Positions 23,715 to 34,208 of a DNA stretch of 64,000 nucleotides are shown piece by piece (within the stretch, counting starts at the first letter, position 1; every line of letters starts with the position of its first letter). The translations under genes were made by a program, and so were the position numbers. Location of the stretch: NCBI RefSeq assembly GCF_014066305.1, contig NW_023501089.1:310001-374000 (forward strand). The letters are read 5' to 3'. The DNA is from Letharia columbiana. Lineage: Eukaryota; Ascomycota; Lecanoromycetes; Lecanorales; Parmeliaceae. The notes below the pieces were generated by a model. It did not search any database, was not told the origin of the DNA, and worked only from the letters and a program-made list of their open reading frames with translations.

Positions 23715-24785
23715 CTAAGCCACACACGGTGGCGCCCCTCTCGCCTCTGCTGGGACTTGCCGCAGCTCTCGCTCCGATTTGGTATACGCAGGACTAGGAC
23801 ACAGTAGCCAGAATCGCTTCGAGTACCAATTGGGATGCGAAGAGGAAGGGCTCGCTTCGGGACGCAGCATCTCATACGGATCCCGCCCCGTGATACGCGC
23901 GGGCACGTACCGGCTGAATGTTTTCAATCCCGGTACGCAGGCAGCGATGTTTCCGATGTTGACCACGAAGATTCTCGTCATGGCATTAAATACCCCAACC
24001 CAAGACAAGTCTTCGGACTTGATCTGCCAAGCGGTAACTGTCCTAGCGATAGCGATGCCTCCGGTGATGATCCCGAGCCCCATTAAACAGCACAGAGCGA
24101 TCTTGCTCTGCTTCTTGATCTTGAGGTTCCGCAGTAGGACGATTGGGGAGGCGGCGCAGATGAAGTCTGTGATGAAGAAGAAGACGCATTGAGCGATGAG
24201 TATGTTCATGACCATCTGCTCTGAGAAACATTTTCCTGGATCTGCCGGGTTCCAAACTTTGTCCACAGGGCTGCATTGGAAGACGGTCAGGAAGAAGAGG
24301 GTGAGATGGGTGACCACGAGGAAGCTGATTAGGCCTTAGAGAATGTGCTTCAGTCTGTTGAAATGGGAGAGGCGTAGCAGGGATAAGCAGATGGATATCT
24401 TGCACGTCGCGAGCGCGATAAAGAACTGAGCAGTATCGAGATTGTAGTATTTAAGGAAGTTTTGTACTGTTCAACGGAGAGATCGATTCGGTGTTGACCG
24501 CGGCCATAGCTGGCTTCAGTGACTACAAAGCCTTTACCTACGGCAGTGATCATCTATCCTCAACTGATAAGCGCCACATTGGTGACAAAGCGAGTAAGGC
24601 ATGATTACCTGAGTAAGGGCTATGGCGGTATCGTCCAGCCAAAAACTGCGCGTTATGAACACCCGGGTGTAGAGGCGCAGGGCAACGATCATGGTTGACA
24701 GAGAAAAGACTGCCCAATCAATGCCGAAAAATACAGGGCCGAGATTCCCACCACTGGCTGTAGTATGCAATGGGTTGCTGCTCAT
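23715..24785 (-). pseudogene. Rhodopsin-domain (Pth11-related) membrane protein with two lesions
   Basis: Exon 1 (24785-24609) encodes VFFGIDWAVFSLSTMIVALRL and RSFWLDDTAIALTQ; exon 2 starts at 24553 after a 55-nt intron. Further blocks FIALATCKISICLSLLRLS, FFLTVFQCSPVDKVWNP and GIAIARTVTAWQIKSEDLSW are typical of the seven-helix fungal rhodopsin-domain family found with Pth11-like receptors in the plasma membrane. The C-terminal tail includes VPARITGRDPYEMLRPEASP. Two defects are seen: a one-base shift near 24,450 (SVEQYKTSL to KYYNLDT) and a TAA at about 24,339 where the family has Tyr. Either alone would truncate the protein, so I treat it as a pseudogene, with the caveat that sequencing error could explain one of them. 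Confidence 0.7.
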
Positions 24786-25090
24786 TGCAAAGGTGGAGTG
24801 GCGCGCAGCGTCGACAGTGGAAACTACATCGGTCAAAGGGATCTCGCCAGCGCACCCGGCGTTTTGTAAGCTCCATCAATGAAATCAGGATCGTGGTGGT
24901 GGTGGGGACAGCCGAGTCGTCACCCAATCTTGAGAATGGCACTCCGGGGAGACTACCGTGCCGCGATCTACTGGATGTCTTGATGTGCACCAACCACAGC
25001 CAGAATTTCAGCAACGTTCCCACTCCTGGCAGACACATCCACGGGACACGATGCAGCACCGTGGTGTGTGCGCACAACAGAGGGGACGGG

Positions 25091-25755
25091 GTAGCGCTGA
25101 TCTGGTGTGTGGGTGGTAGGGGCCCGCCCTTAGGGTGCGGTGATTTCCCTGGCCTAAGCCGTCGACGCCTTGGAAGGCGATATGTATCGTGAACCGGTTT
25201 ATTTATATTATTCAGCCTTTTACGATTTTACCTATATCCTAAGTTTTTTTCCGGGCCGGCTCTATTTTTTTATGCCCCGTTTCCATTTATATCGTACGTA
25301 AGAGAATAGTGATATTTATAACCGAAGTCGGAGCTCGCTTCGATTCCCGTAGGGTTAAGCCTATGGGCCTTGTTGTATGTGACTAATTGTCTTTTACTCG
25401 CTAACTCCGCTTTGGGATTTTTCATATATTAATTTAGTCTCTTTCTGTTTTTATAAACCTCTTATAATTTTATAACGGTTTTCTATAGCCGAAGTTAATA
25501 CTTATAATATTTAGAAAAGTTATATTGCGGAAAGGTATTATTTAATAGAGGATGGTGCGTTTATCGATAATATGATTTTAAACGCTTACCCTATCTAGCT
25601 TTTATTTTTAATTTTGCTTATACGTGTTACCGTTTTATGTCATTTACTTATATAAATATACGCTTTTTAATCTTTTCTTATATATCATTGTATTTACGCC
25701 TTGTACGTCATTATTCGCGGGCTAGTAACTCAATGTAGTGTAGCGCTGATCTGGT
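25091..25755. mobile_element. AT-rich insertion flanked by 16-bp direct repeats
   Basis: The 16-mer GTAGCGCTGATCTGGT occurs at 25,091-25,106 and again at 25,740-25,755. The sequence between them becomes strongly AT-rich from about 25,195 to 25,700, with many TATA/TTTA runs and no open frame, as after RIP. The direct repeats look like a target-site duplication. A long duplication fits a non-LTR retrotransposon fragment, but no reverse transcriptase motif survives. Confidence 0.5.
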
Positions 25756-26044
25756 AGTGTAGAGTACTAAGCCCATAGGTGCATTGGCAATGGCACTGTA
25801 GCTCCTCTTCTGGAAGGACGGTAGAAGGTGGTTCCAATCTCGGTAGCAGAAGTCAGGCCAGACATAGGATTGTGGTGAAGAACTCCGTTGTACACTCGAT
25901 CTAGGATACAGATATGTGCAAAAGAAACGGCGACACAGTGCCAACCAATGCTCGCCCAAACTCGCCACCAATGCTCAAAACGCCCAAATGCTTCTTGTTA
26001 TGCAATTCCCGGGTATCATGTCGACGGAGGATAAATATATGAGA
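25756..26044. other. Intergenic, 3' flank of the hydroxylase
   Basis: Nothing recognised beyond the end of the AT-rich insertion. Confidence 0.4.
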
Positions 26045-27336
26045 CTAGGCGGCCTTTGCGGCCTTCGGCGGTGCAAGCTCGGTGCCAAAGACTGTGTCCC
26101 AAAAACGACTCGTGACGCCGAAGCCGTTCTCGTAGTCTGCGTAGTGGTGCTGAAGATGATACTTCTTGAGCTGTTTGTAGTAGGATGGAAGGCTGCAACG
26201 GCGATTAGCGTTCGCTACAGGGCACAAAGAAGGCATGAAACTTACGTCTTGTGATGTAGGAAGTAGTGGGTCAAATCATAACATATGTAGCCGAATATCC
26301 CTCCGCAGAACACAGCTACTGCAGCGTACCAATCGTAGAAGAACACTGTATGTGCGAGCTTGTAGAAAGGTGTTGCAAGGGCGACGAAGAGGGTAGGAGG
26401 CATAACGAGGCGGTACTTGTCCATCGGAAGGTAGTGATGGATTCCGTGAAGGAGGAAATGGGCTGTGATACCAACGCGATTGTCCGGTAGATATCTACGC
26501 AACGTTAGTAGACTGCTAGTACTCTTAGGGGAGCCAACAGCGCACTTATCAACATGGAACAATCCTCGGTGTAGCCCGTACTCCACCAACGTCCATAACC
26601 CGAGGCCAATGAGCCAGTAAGCTGCGGTCTGGAAGAACGATGGTAGACCTTGGTAGGCAAGAAAAGAGCCATAGGCAACAGGTGGCAGCCACACGATAGG
26701 TATGACATACCACGCCGTCTTGCTCAGCGGTTCCAGGAAGTTTCCAAATAGAGGAGCCGAGTCGCCTCCGACGTAGTAACGAGGCCGATGGACTTGCTCT
26801 AGGTAAAATTCTTTCGAGAAGCCACCATTCCACACCTGCATCAGTAAAGGCCTGTTGAGGTCTAGGAACTTGTGTGTCTTGAAGTCCGCATTCAAATCGG
26901 TTTCCTTCGTCAGGTCCTCTACGCCTGAGAGGCCTGTGGCTGCGAAGATTGGCTTGCTCTGATCGACCTCTCCGATAGCGCCATTGGCTTTCATTGCCTC
27001 CATTCCTGCTTTATTTGGTAGCATAGGCACAATGTCCTCTGGCCGGTCGTGCTCCACGACTGCTTTGATGGTGGCCTCATTGGCCACGAAGCCAATCAAG
27101 CTCTCCTTGAGGATTTCGTAGGCAGCTTCGGAGTGTGCATGTGATGATTCGTCGCCCATTATCTCTGAGACATCTTTCCCTCCGTATTTCAGTATCAGGT
27201 CTCCTCCACCTGGATGGTCGGAGAGAAAGGATGTGACATCGTAGACATTGGCGCCAACGGTTACATAGCAGGACCTCTCGCTGTTGCGGGAGGCAACGTC
27301 GTGCGTCGGAATCGTAGGGAGTCGTACGCCAGGCAT
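26045..27336 (-). CDS. SCS7: Sphingolipid fatty acid 2-hydroxylase (Scs7/FA2H)
   Basis: Three exons (27336-26546, 26494-26246, 26192-26045) encode about 395 residues, close to the family norm. The N-terminus is a cytochrome b5 domain (residues about 5-90) with the heme motif FLSDHPGGGDLIL and a second histidine in DESSHAHSE. The C-terminal fatty acid hydroxylase domain has the diiron histidine boxes HRGLFH, HFLLHGIHH, HYFLHH and HLQHHY, the last in exon 3. It hydroxylates the very-long-chain acyl group of ceramide at C2 in the ER membrane. Introns are 51 and 53 nt. The start at 27336 is chosen because MPGVRLPTIPTHDV matches the family; an in-frame ATG at 27450 would add a hydrophobic stretch not seen in relatives. 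Confidence 0.93.
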
Positions 27337-28104
27337 AATGAGAGCAGTGATGGGGAGAGAATAAGAGAGGAGAAGAATCAGGTTGAGGATGATGAAGAAT
27401 AAGGCATCAATGGAGGCTGTGAGGAGAGCTGAAGGGGCGTGGCAAACCAAAATCTGAAATTGTCATCATCCGAATTATCTCCGGGGCTAACGGAGAGCAT
27501 CCCTTTCAGCCCTATAACAGTATCAATCCTCCGACTACACCTCATCATCATTCACTTCTCGGTATGGTCTTGTTTCTCACCCTGTCGCGAGTTTCAACAC
27601 AAACCAAACCAGGTAGCACTTTGAGACGTCTATGAATTATCACCAATCGCTAGAATTGGTGAGGTATCCTGTTCGTGCTGCCCATATGCTCACACTACCA
27701 CTGCACAGTGACCTTTTTTTTTATGGCGAAGGCTAGTTGCCTCTTACGTGTGCCTTGCCTTAAATTGTGCCAGCTTCGCAACGATGAACGTAGCAGTACC
27801 TTGTCCGCTGTGCTCGTAATCGTCCATTGCGCTGCCCTTTCACATTGTGTGAAGCTTCGCACACTGTGTCATGATCCGGCTACGGTGCGCATCGCCTGCC
27901 CATGATGTCGGAAAGCGTACTTGTCTGCTACTGTCTAACCATTGATTGCTACCAACAGTGCTACCATTTTTAAAAGGTGTTATACAGGTCTGTGGTGTCG
28001 CAGATTGAATTATCTTGCTTTATTATTCATCTTAGGGTAATTTCCATCGTCCTGGGCCTTTGGCCGGCCCAGGCCAATACTCGGCAGTTTAAGTCTGCTC
28101 AATT
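27337..28104. other. Intergenic, 5' flank of the hydroxylase
   Basis: No gene recognised. A small perfect hairpin, CACCAAT/ATTGGTG with a 7-nt loop, lies at about 27,640-27,660. Confidence 0.4.
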
Positions 28105-28245
28105 GATGATCTGTGGTTCGATTCCACTAGTCATCTTGGTCACTGAGGGAATTTTATCTTGGCACAGAGGGTAACATTGGCGCAAGAGGTAGTTCGAGTC
28201 TACACATTCGGGGTAGTGGTCTGTGGTTCGATCCCACTAGCCATT
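28105..28245 (+). repeat. Cluster of tRNA T-arm-like hairpins
   Basis: Three sequences fold like tRNA T-arms. At 28,105-28,135 the core is GTGG-TTCGATT-CCAC; at about 28,188-28,203 it is GTAG-TTCGAGT-CTAC; at 28,215-28,245 it is GTGG-TTCGATC-CCAC. The first and third are near copies (20 of 21 core bases) whose outer stems differ but still pair: GATGA/TCATC versus AGTGG/CCATT. Sequences like TGGCACAGAGG (about 28,160) resemble a Pol III A box. No complete cloverleaf with a paired acceptor stem can be drawn, so this is not an intact tRNA; a tRNA-derived repeat is the likeliest reading. Confidence 0.45.
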
Positions 28246-29055
28246 ATAAAATACCTGTCATACCACTTTAATTTACATTTGCTTATTGTAACCCCGTCCT
28301 GAAAATGGCTGGGCACGTTGCCTTAGGTGGTCTGGAATTTCCCATGGGGTTATCCTACTTCACTTATGTGTTGTCCGGAACATCACCAAGTTGGCTATAT
28401 GATAATGAAAACCTCGAAAGAGAGGCTTTCGTAGGATATTGTTCCGAGCTTTTTGCCTTTTCCATACTGTGCCTACGGCGGGTTGTCTTACTCTTCAGAC
28501 CTTCTACCAGACATCTAGAGAAATACCCTCCATACATTATCGTTCGAGATCTCCAAGATAACGGGCATTTACCGTCTCAAACAGTTGCCTTTTGGATCGA
28601 ACCAAGAAGAAACTACGAGTTCCTTGGAGTTTGCTGTCTCATATCGGACAAGGCCAAGCGTTCAACACAAATGCGCGAGAAGGTGTATGCGTAAAATGAT
28701 GGCGAATGCTCCCCTTCCCCAAACATGCATGCATGATCAGATTCAAGCCAGACCTAAGCCTTTTACCTTCCTCACGGAAGCTTCCCATTGACCTCCTAGC
28801 CTCTGCATCTAAGTTCAAAATCGCGTGACTTAGCAATCCTTGTCTCTCTTTGACCCAAATTGCCCGGTCTTCGCGTCATTGCAGTGAGCACGCTAGCCCA
28901 CTTCTTTCCGTTGTGGATTTGACAACACAAGTCGGTCCTCGAAATCACAACGTCCCATCAAAGCTACTCATGTCATCAACCACCGCTTCATCAATCCCTA
29001 TCGTAAAACTGAATCATCAAATCCAATACATCAATCAGTACTAAACATCCCTAAC

Positions 29056-30558
29056 ATGCCTTCCACGATGCAGCTCAGCAGACAGCGTCGCGTTCATACA
29101 CCTAGCTCTGAAACAATCTGCACAGGCACTCGTGCAGCAGTCAAGAGATTCGGACAAGCTGCCCTCGAACAGCAGAAAGAATTGGTAAAGGACGCCGCGC
29201 TAAAACGTCTTGAAGGCAAGTCAATCCTTAAGCAGCAGGATCGATGAAAGAAAGATTGACTCCTATTAGAGGGCGGCTGGGTTTTCCTCCAAAAGAACCC
29301 CTCGTCAGATATCAGCCATAAGACACACATTCCTCAGGCGACATGCGCCTGTCCGTCCTGTCCGGCTTTCAACCAACCCTTTCAAGCGGACGAGCACCGT
29401 ATCAGCATCGAGCCGCTAGCGAACATCCTCCTGAAGCATGTCCCGAACGATGCGCTGGCAGGTCTGACCACAATGCGTGCCTCGCCGATCAACGGGGAAG
29501 CCAACCTTCGTGGGAAAAGGGAAAAGAGTTGTTTATGGATGCATGTCACTTGTGCAGATTGCCTGGGTATTGACCAACTCGGTTACACAGATCGCATCCG
29601 TATAGAGCAACGTTTATCTAGCCTTGCTGGGTTGCATTACATGCTGGACCCCCCGAACAGTATTCAGTACTCAAATGGATAGCGGTGATCAAGGGAGACA
29701 AGGCCCTAGCTGGGGTGGAAGGGAGGGACTTCTGGCGCAAAGACGACGGGCTAGCCGTTTATCTGTCCCGTCAACATTTCAACCTTGCTGGATGGTGGAA
29801 GGGTGTGCGCATTGAGGTCGCAGCAACAGATGTCAGAAATCGGCTCCTGAGCACAGTGCTTACGTATACGAGTGTTCTGAAAGAGCGAGCCTGGAAGCTG
29901 ATGGCCAATGCAGACAGGATAGCGAGGCTTACACAAGCTGCAAACGCTATTGGACAGAGAGCAGTGGATAGGCTAGCAGAACCGGAGGGAGAGAAGGGGA
30001 CGATAGAGGGAGAAGAGGTAAATAACACACTGTCACATACAGGTCCGTGTTAACACTGACCAGGACAAGGGTTATGAGGCTGACTTCGATGAATTCGGGT
30101 TTCTATCGGCTGATCAAGCTATGCTCAGACACAGCCATTTGGCAAAAAGGGAAAAAAAGTCAGTCAGAAAGAGGGCCATGAGATGGCATTTCTGTCGACC
30201 GAATCGCAATGGGTGGGACGACTACTTAATTGGACAGCGCAACGCCGCTCTCCGCGCCACTGAGCCCGAAGTGGACTTGGCCGAAGCCTCGATATCAGAG
30301 ATGGAAGTCTCATCTTCGGAGTCTGGAAATAGCTCCGCGGAATCCTTACATTTGGTGACTCCGATGGTGCGATTTCTTGTGTCAGATGCTGAGGATGCCT
30401 CGTCTCGATCTCCGGATTCGCCGATGCAAGAAGCCCCCTTGGAGACCGCCGACGATCCGCCTTTGGAAGAAGACGAGTCCTTAGACTCTTGGTCTGACCC
30501 GGACGAGACTCTCGCGACCATTGGTGATAGCGTTGGCCTTGCCGTGAGGCTATTCTAG
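29056..30558 (+). pseudogene. Unrecognised Cys-motif family, copy A (one frameshift)
   Basis: Proposed exons are 29056-29184, 29338-30017 and 30064-30558. Exon 2 opens with ATCACPSCPAFNQPF, has REKSCLWMHVTCADCLG, and later YLSRQHFNLAGW followed by RIEVAATDVRNRLLSTVL, which aligns with copies D and E downstream. Between them, at a run of six C (29,649-29,654), the frame slips by one base; a seventh C would restore PPEQYSVLKWIAVIKG. Exon 3 is polar: basic (AKREKKSVRKRAMRWHF), then Ser/Glu/Asp-rich. Intron 2 (46 nt, TAACACTGACCAG end) has a sequence-similar counterpart in copy B2. The homopolymer lesion could be a sequencing error, in which case copy A is a gene. Function unknown. Confidence 0.55.
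30363..30447 (+). repeat. 85-bp repeat shared by copies A and B2 (unit 1)
   Basis: This stretch is repeated at 33,099-33,183 with about 94% identity, far above the level in flanking paralogous sequence. It encodes MVRFLVSDAEDASSRSPDSP in copy A. Confidence 0.9.
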
Positions 30559-31074
30559 AATTCCTGCCGCTGTTCTGCGGTGAGAGCGACAACAGTGGGC
30601 AATGAAGAGAGGGACTATGAGTTGTATTTATTCTTCGATTGTTGACCTTGATGGTCTTAGCATTTTGAGATGCTATTTTGGTTGAGCAACGTATTGTAGG
30701 AGATACCCCATTACCGTTACTATCTTCGATACTTGGCCTTGTGTGATTGGTCGTCGTTATCGGAAAGTTGCGTCCGTCTCATTCAATTCGTGTGGCATGC
30801 TATCAGAAACGAGGCTTCACCTTAAGCAAATGTCATATCACATCACATGGCCGCAACTATCCTGAACCACTGACTGGCTCACTTTCCAAGCTGCTCATGC
30901 AAAGATCACTGTGAAGTCAGCAGTCACTGTTCCGCTTACATCACAACAAGAATGTTGGTGAATCATCTAGCAGAGTCACTCACCAATCCCATTCATTCTC
31001 CTCCTCCTTCATTTTCTGCCATGACACTCAGCAAGGGATTTCCTTCATTCGTCTCCAAATTCACGCTCGGCGAG
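30559..31074. other. Intergenic between family copies
   Basis: Nothing recognised before the leader element at 31,075. Confidence 0.4.
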
Positions 31075-31145
31075 GAATGTCCCATGAGCATCCTCTTCCA
31101 TTTAAACCCCCGAATTTCCAGCCTCTTCCTCTTCCCACCACACAG
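31075..31145 (+). promoter_or_regulatory. Shared leader/promoter element of the local family (1)
   Basis: The sequence GAATGTCCC...GCATC...TTTAAACCCC...CTTCCTCTTCCC matches two other sites upstream of family copies (37,735-37,804 and 48,888-48,954). The TTTAAA could act as a TATA-like core. It precedes copy B1. Confidence 0.4.
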
Positions 31146-31440
31146 ACTGACTACCAATTGGGGTAAGTATCTTCTACATCTTACACCTTGCCTGTAGTGG
31201 CAAATCGAATCATGCTACCCTATCTTCTGCCATCAGCAATACCGAGCCTCACTATATGCTCTAGCATCTAGCATGTTGAGAATAGTCTTTAGTGTTGACA
31301 TGTTTCCCTCAACACTACCTTATTCTCCCCATTCCTTCACAGCCATAACTCTGTCAAGGCCACGAGCTGGTTTATCTTTAACAGTTTCAAAGCAGGTGTA
31401 GACACCATCATGCTTTTTATATATAAAAATAATTACCAGC

Positions 31441-32266
31441 GAGGCCAGTATTCTCTTGCCCACACTGCGGCTTTCCTCGCAAAGGCGCCTCCAACCTTGC
31501 CACTGCAGTCAAAAATGCCCTGACTTCCTTTGCCCTTCGTGTGCACGTTAAGAAGTGAGGTCACGTGACTGGCGTCAACAAGCTCGAGCTCAACGCATGG
31601 TCGATTTCGATCATCAGCCAGTGGCAAACGGGCAAAGATGGAACGCTGCGAACTACCTTACTCGCCATTTCGATGGCCGCAAGACAGGGACTTGACCCTG
31701 ATCTTTTGGAACAGGGTGCCCTGGCGCCTTGGGCCTCCAAATGGTCAGGTATGGGTGAGGTTCCCCGCTCGGGTAGTACGGTTATCCGCCACGGTGCCCG
31801 ACGATGCCTCTACTTTGGCATCAGACATCAGTCCTGAGGTAGGGATCTGGCCCATGGACGAGGCCCGATCCCCAGCGTCTCCGCCCAAGTCGGAACATGA
31901 GCTACCGCATTGGGAAAAGTCACTGGTAGATATGGGCAGATTCCGCCTCACCCGATCTGAGTCTGAAATCGACCAGGAAGAGAAATTGTTGTCAGCGGAC
32001 TTCGTGATGGAAGACACACCATCGGAATTAGACAGCATTCGGTCAGAAGATGACGCCATGTCCGAAGCCAATGGCACCTCATCAGAGGCCGACGGTAGCA
32101 TGTAGAGGCCAGTGGCACCTTATCAGAAGCCTACTTTAGCATGCCAGAAGTCGATGCCACCTCTCCAGAATCTCATAATGTCTCCTCACCAGAAGTCGAT
32201 GGCGATGCGTCAGAAGCCGATGGCGCGTCTTCAGATTCGAAAAGCACTTGGTCGGAAGCCTCATGA
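31441..32266 (+). pseudogene. Local family copy B1, decayed, with heptad-repeat tail
   Basis: The frame from 31,441 opens with a CPHC zinc-binding-like motif (VFSCPHCGFPRKGA), meets a TGA at about 31,557, and continues to about 31,837. A second frame (31,638-32,105) carries an acidic Ser-rich tail. From about 32,054 to 32,266 the DNA encodes about nine tandem 7-residue units of the type SEADGAS. A stop at 32,103 falls inside the array; a single-base deletion there would explain it, since the next frame continues the same heptads to a stop at 32,266. I read it as a decayed member of the same family as copies A, C, D and E, mainly from position, Cys motif and tail composition. Confidence 0.45.
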
Positions 32267-32574
32267 CGTCGGAAATCTGTACAACATGCTGCGCTATCTG
32301 GGTGCGTGAATGCGCCTAGTCTTGCCATTTCATCTCTCGGAGATTTGCGGTATTTAGCGACTGATCAACATCACTCACACAATAGTTTACGCAACCAAAA
32401 ACATCTGAACCTCAAATTCATCCCGCGGATCTTAAACCCCCAGCTTTTGATAGCTCTTCCTCTCCCACACTATCATCTTACTTTCTGGATCCTACCTCCC
32501 AACATTAGAATTACATATACATCTACGGGTCGAAAGATCAGGAAGAGCCAGGCCGAAGCTACGATGTGACTGAA

Positions 32575-33195
32575 CACCGAGGACTGGATGTGGCAAAATA
32601 TCTGGAAGAAGCTGGCACACCGGAGGAATCGTTATCAGCGGAAGTTCCGAAGAGTCACAAGGACCAGTTCAAGAAGAGATCGAGGTCGCCGTCGGTGTTA
32701 GAGAAGCAATTATAGGAGAGCTTCTCGAAACGATAGAGGAAGAGAACGGAATGTCTAAGAAGACTGAGGGAAAGGTAACTGACACTCTTTCAGATATATT
32801 TTCATACTGACATTGGCCAGGACAAGGGACACCCAACGGTCAAATTTGGCGCCCTCAACAATGACTACTTGATGACACAAGACAACAAAAACCTTGGAGA
32901 AAGAGGAATACGGTGGCGCCTGAGCCACCCAAACCTTTACTGGCGTCGGCGATATTTCAGCGAAGACAAGGAATCCTCCACTGAGAGCGCGTCACTGGAG
33001 GAACCCACACAAGGAAATTTGGAAACCAAAGGCTCTTCTTCTGAAGCATCTTCCTTCTACAACACGCATCAGGCGCCATTTTGGGGCGACTGATTGGCGA
33101 TGGTGCGATTTCTTGTGTCAGATTCTGAGGATACCTCGTCTCGATCTCGGGATTCGCCGATGCAAGAAGTCCCCTTGGAAACGGATGGAGACTAA
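32575..33195 (+). pseudogene. Local family copy B2, 3' part related to copy A
   Basis: A frame ending ENGMSKKTEGK is followed by a 46-nt intron-like segment (about 32,774-32,820, GTAACTGACACT...GGCCAG) and an exon beginning GACAAGGG, exactly as in copy A. That exon encodes RGIRWRLSHPN (compare RAMRWHFCRPN in copy A), then an acidic Ser-rich tail, stops at about 33,093, and resumes as the 85-bp repeat. The upstream part is broken by stops and frameshifts. It is a paralogue of copy A's last exons that has decayed. Confidence 0.5.
33099..33183 (+). repeat. 85-bp repeat shared by copies A and B2 (unit 2)
   Basis: Second unit of the repeat at 30,363-30,447; about five differences in 85 positions, mostly transitions. 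Here it lies after a stop codon and is probably not translated. Confidence 0.9.
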
Positions 33196-33533
33196 GAATC
33201 CTGCACAAATTTTGGGGGACTTGGTTGATACCGCTCTCGGAGCGGCGTCTTCCCGGAGATACTAATGAGAAGATATTTCCAGGTGGAGGTCACACCACAG
33301 GTATTGAAAAAGCAATCACGCTTCGTTAAAATTGGTGCTCCTGCTCTGTCGATGAGTCAGATCCCTATCACGAAGTGCGAGAACAGCCTGCAAGAAAGCA
33401 CTCGTTCATCTCCCATACAATACAACAACATACAAAATGGTTTTTACCGGAACGTGTGATTACTTTCGCTGGTCTTCCCTTATCCCATTATCCTATGACC
33501 CTTTGAACTTGATCTTACATAAAAGATCCTTGG

Positions 33534-34208
33534 ATGACTTCAGAAAGAACTCTTCTCCGCAGTCCTCTTAGCTTTCCAGAGTGGGCAAGAGAGACGGGCT
33601 ATCACAACTGGTTTGCTCGAGGAACGGCCGAAAACCTTGGTGCTATTGGAGCCTTTGTGTCATGGGAACAGACCGTTGGGGCGGCAGAGACTGACATCAA
33701 AGCAAGCGAAACCGCCGAGGCTAGGAAATACCGGGAAAATGGGCTTGTGTACCCGCGGCTATTAGGGGAGGGTAAGCCGGAGTGGACCTCCATTGTCTCC
33801 ACGAAAACAAAGAAGGATATCGATATCTCCGCCGAGAAGACAAAGCCTGACGGTTTGATTCTGGTAAAGGCTCTCCTTACCTACATCATTCCTTTTGACA
33901 AGAGCAACCTCAGATTTACGGAAACAGAAAAAGCAACATGGAAGGCCAGGTACTCCGTTCAAAAATGGTGGGTTCATTGGAGTACAGACGCCGAAGGTGG
34001 AGTCTTATGAGTGTTGCCTTTTGACCACTCGAAGGAAGGATGAATGGATCTTCATTTACGAAAGCAGAGCGGCAAGAACTCTGAGGGACCGCCCCTCATT
34101 ATTACGAAAGAGGCGGGCGTCCCACCCTGGATTTCAGAGCTTCTGAGACATGCTAAGCCCGAGTATCGGCTCAAAATATTGGTCCTGGAGAGACCGGTCA
34201 GTAGCTAG
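33534..34208 (+). CDS. Hypothetical protein, possibly two exons
   Basis: A 158-codon frame from 33534 to 34010 is coding-like: PLSFPEWARETGYHNWFARG, later KPDGLILVKALLTYIIPFDK and KWWVHWSTDAEGG. A second coding-like frame after it reads SGKNSEGPPLIITKEAGVPP then WISELLRHAKPEYRLKILVL and stops at 34,208. A possible 68-nt intron (donor GTCTTA after EGG, acceptor CGAAAG at about 34,070) joins them in frame, though that donor is weak. Without it the protein ends at 34,010. No family recognised. It sits between copies B2 and C, and its Trp- and Lys-rich style is similar to theirs, but I cannot align it with them. Confidence 0.45.

Noticed and set aside
28000..28250. Intact tRNA genes
   Set aside because: T-arms are present but acceptor, D and anticodon stems do not pair; kept only as tRNA-like repeats.
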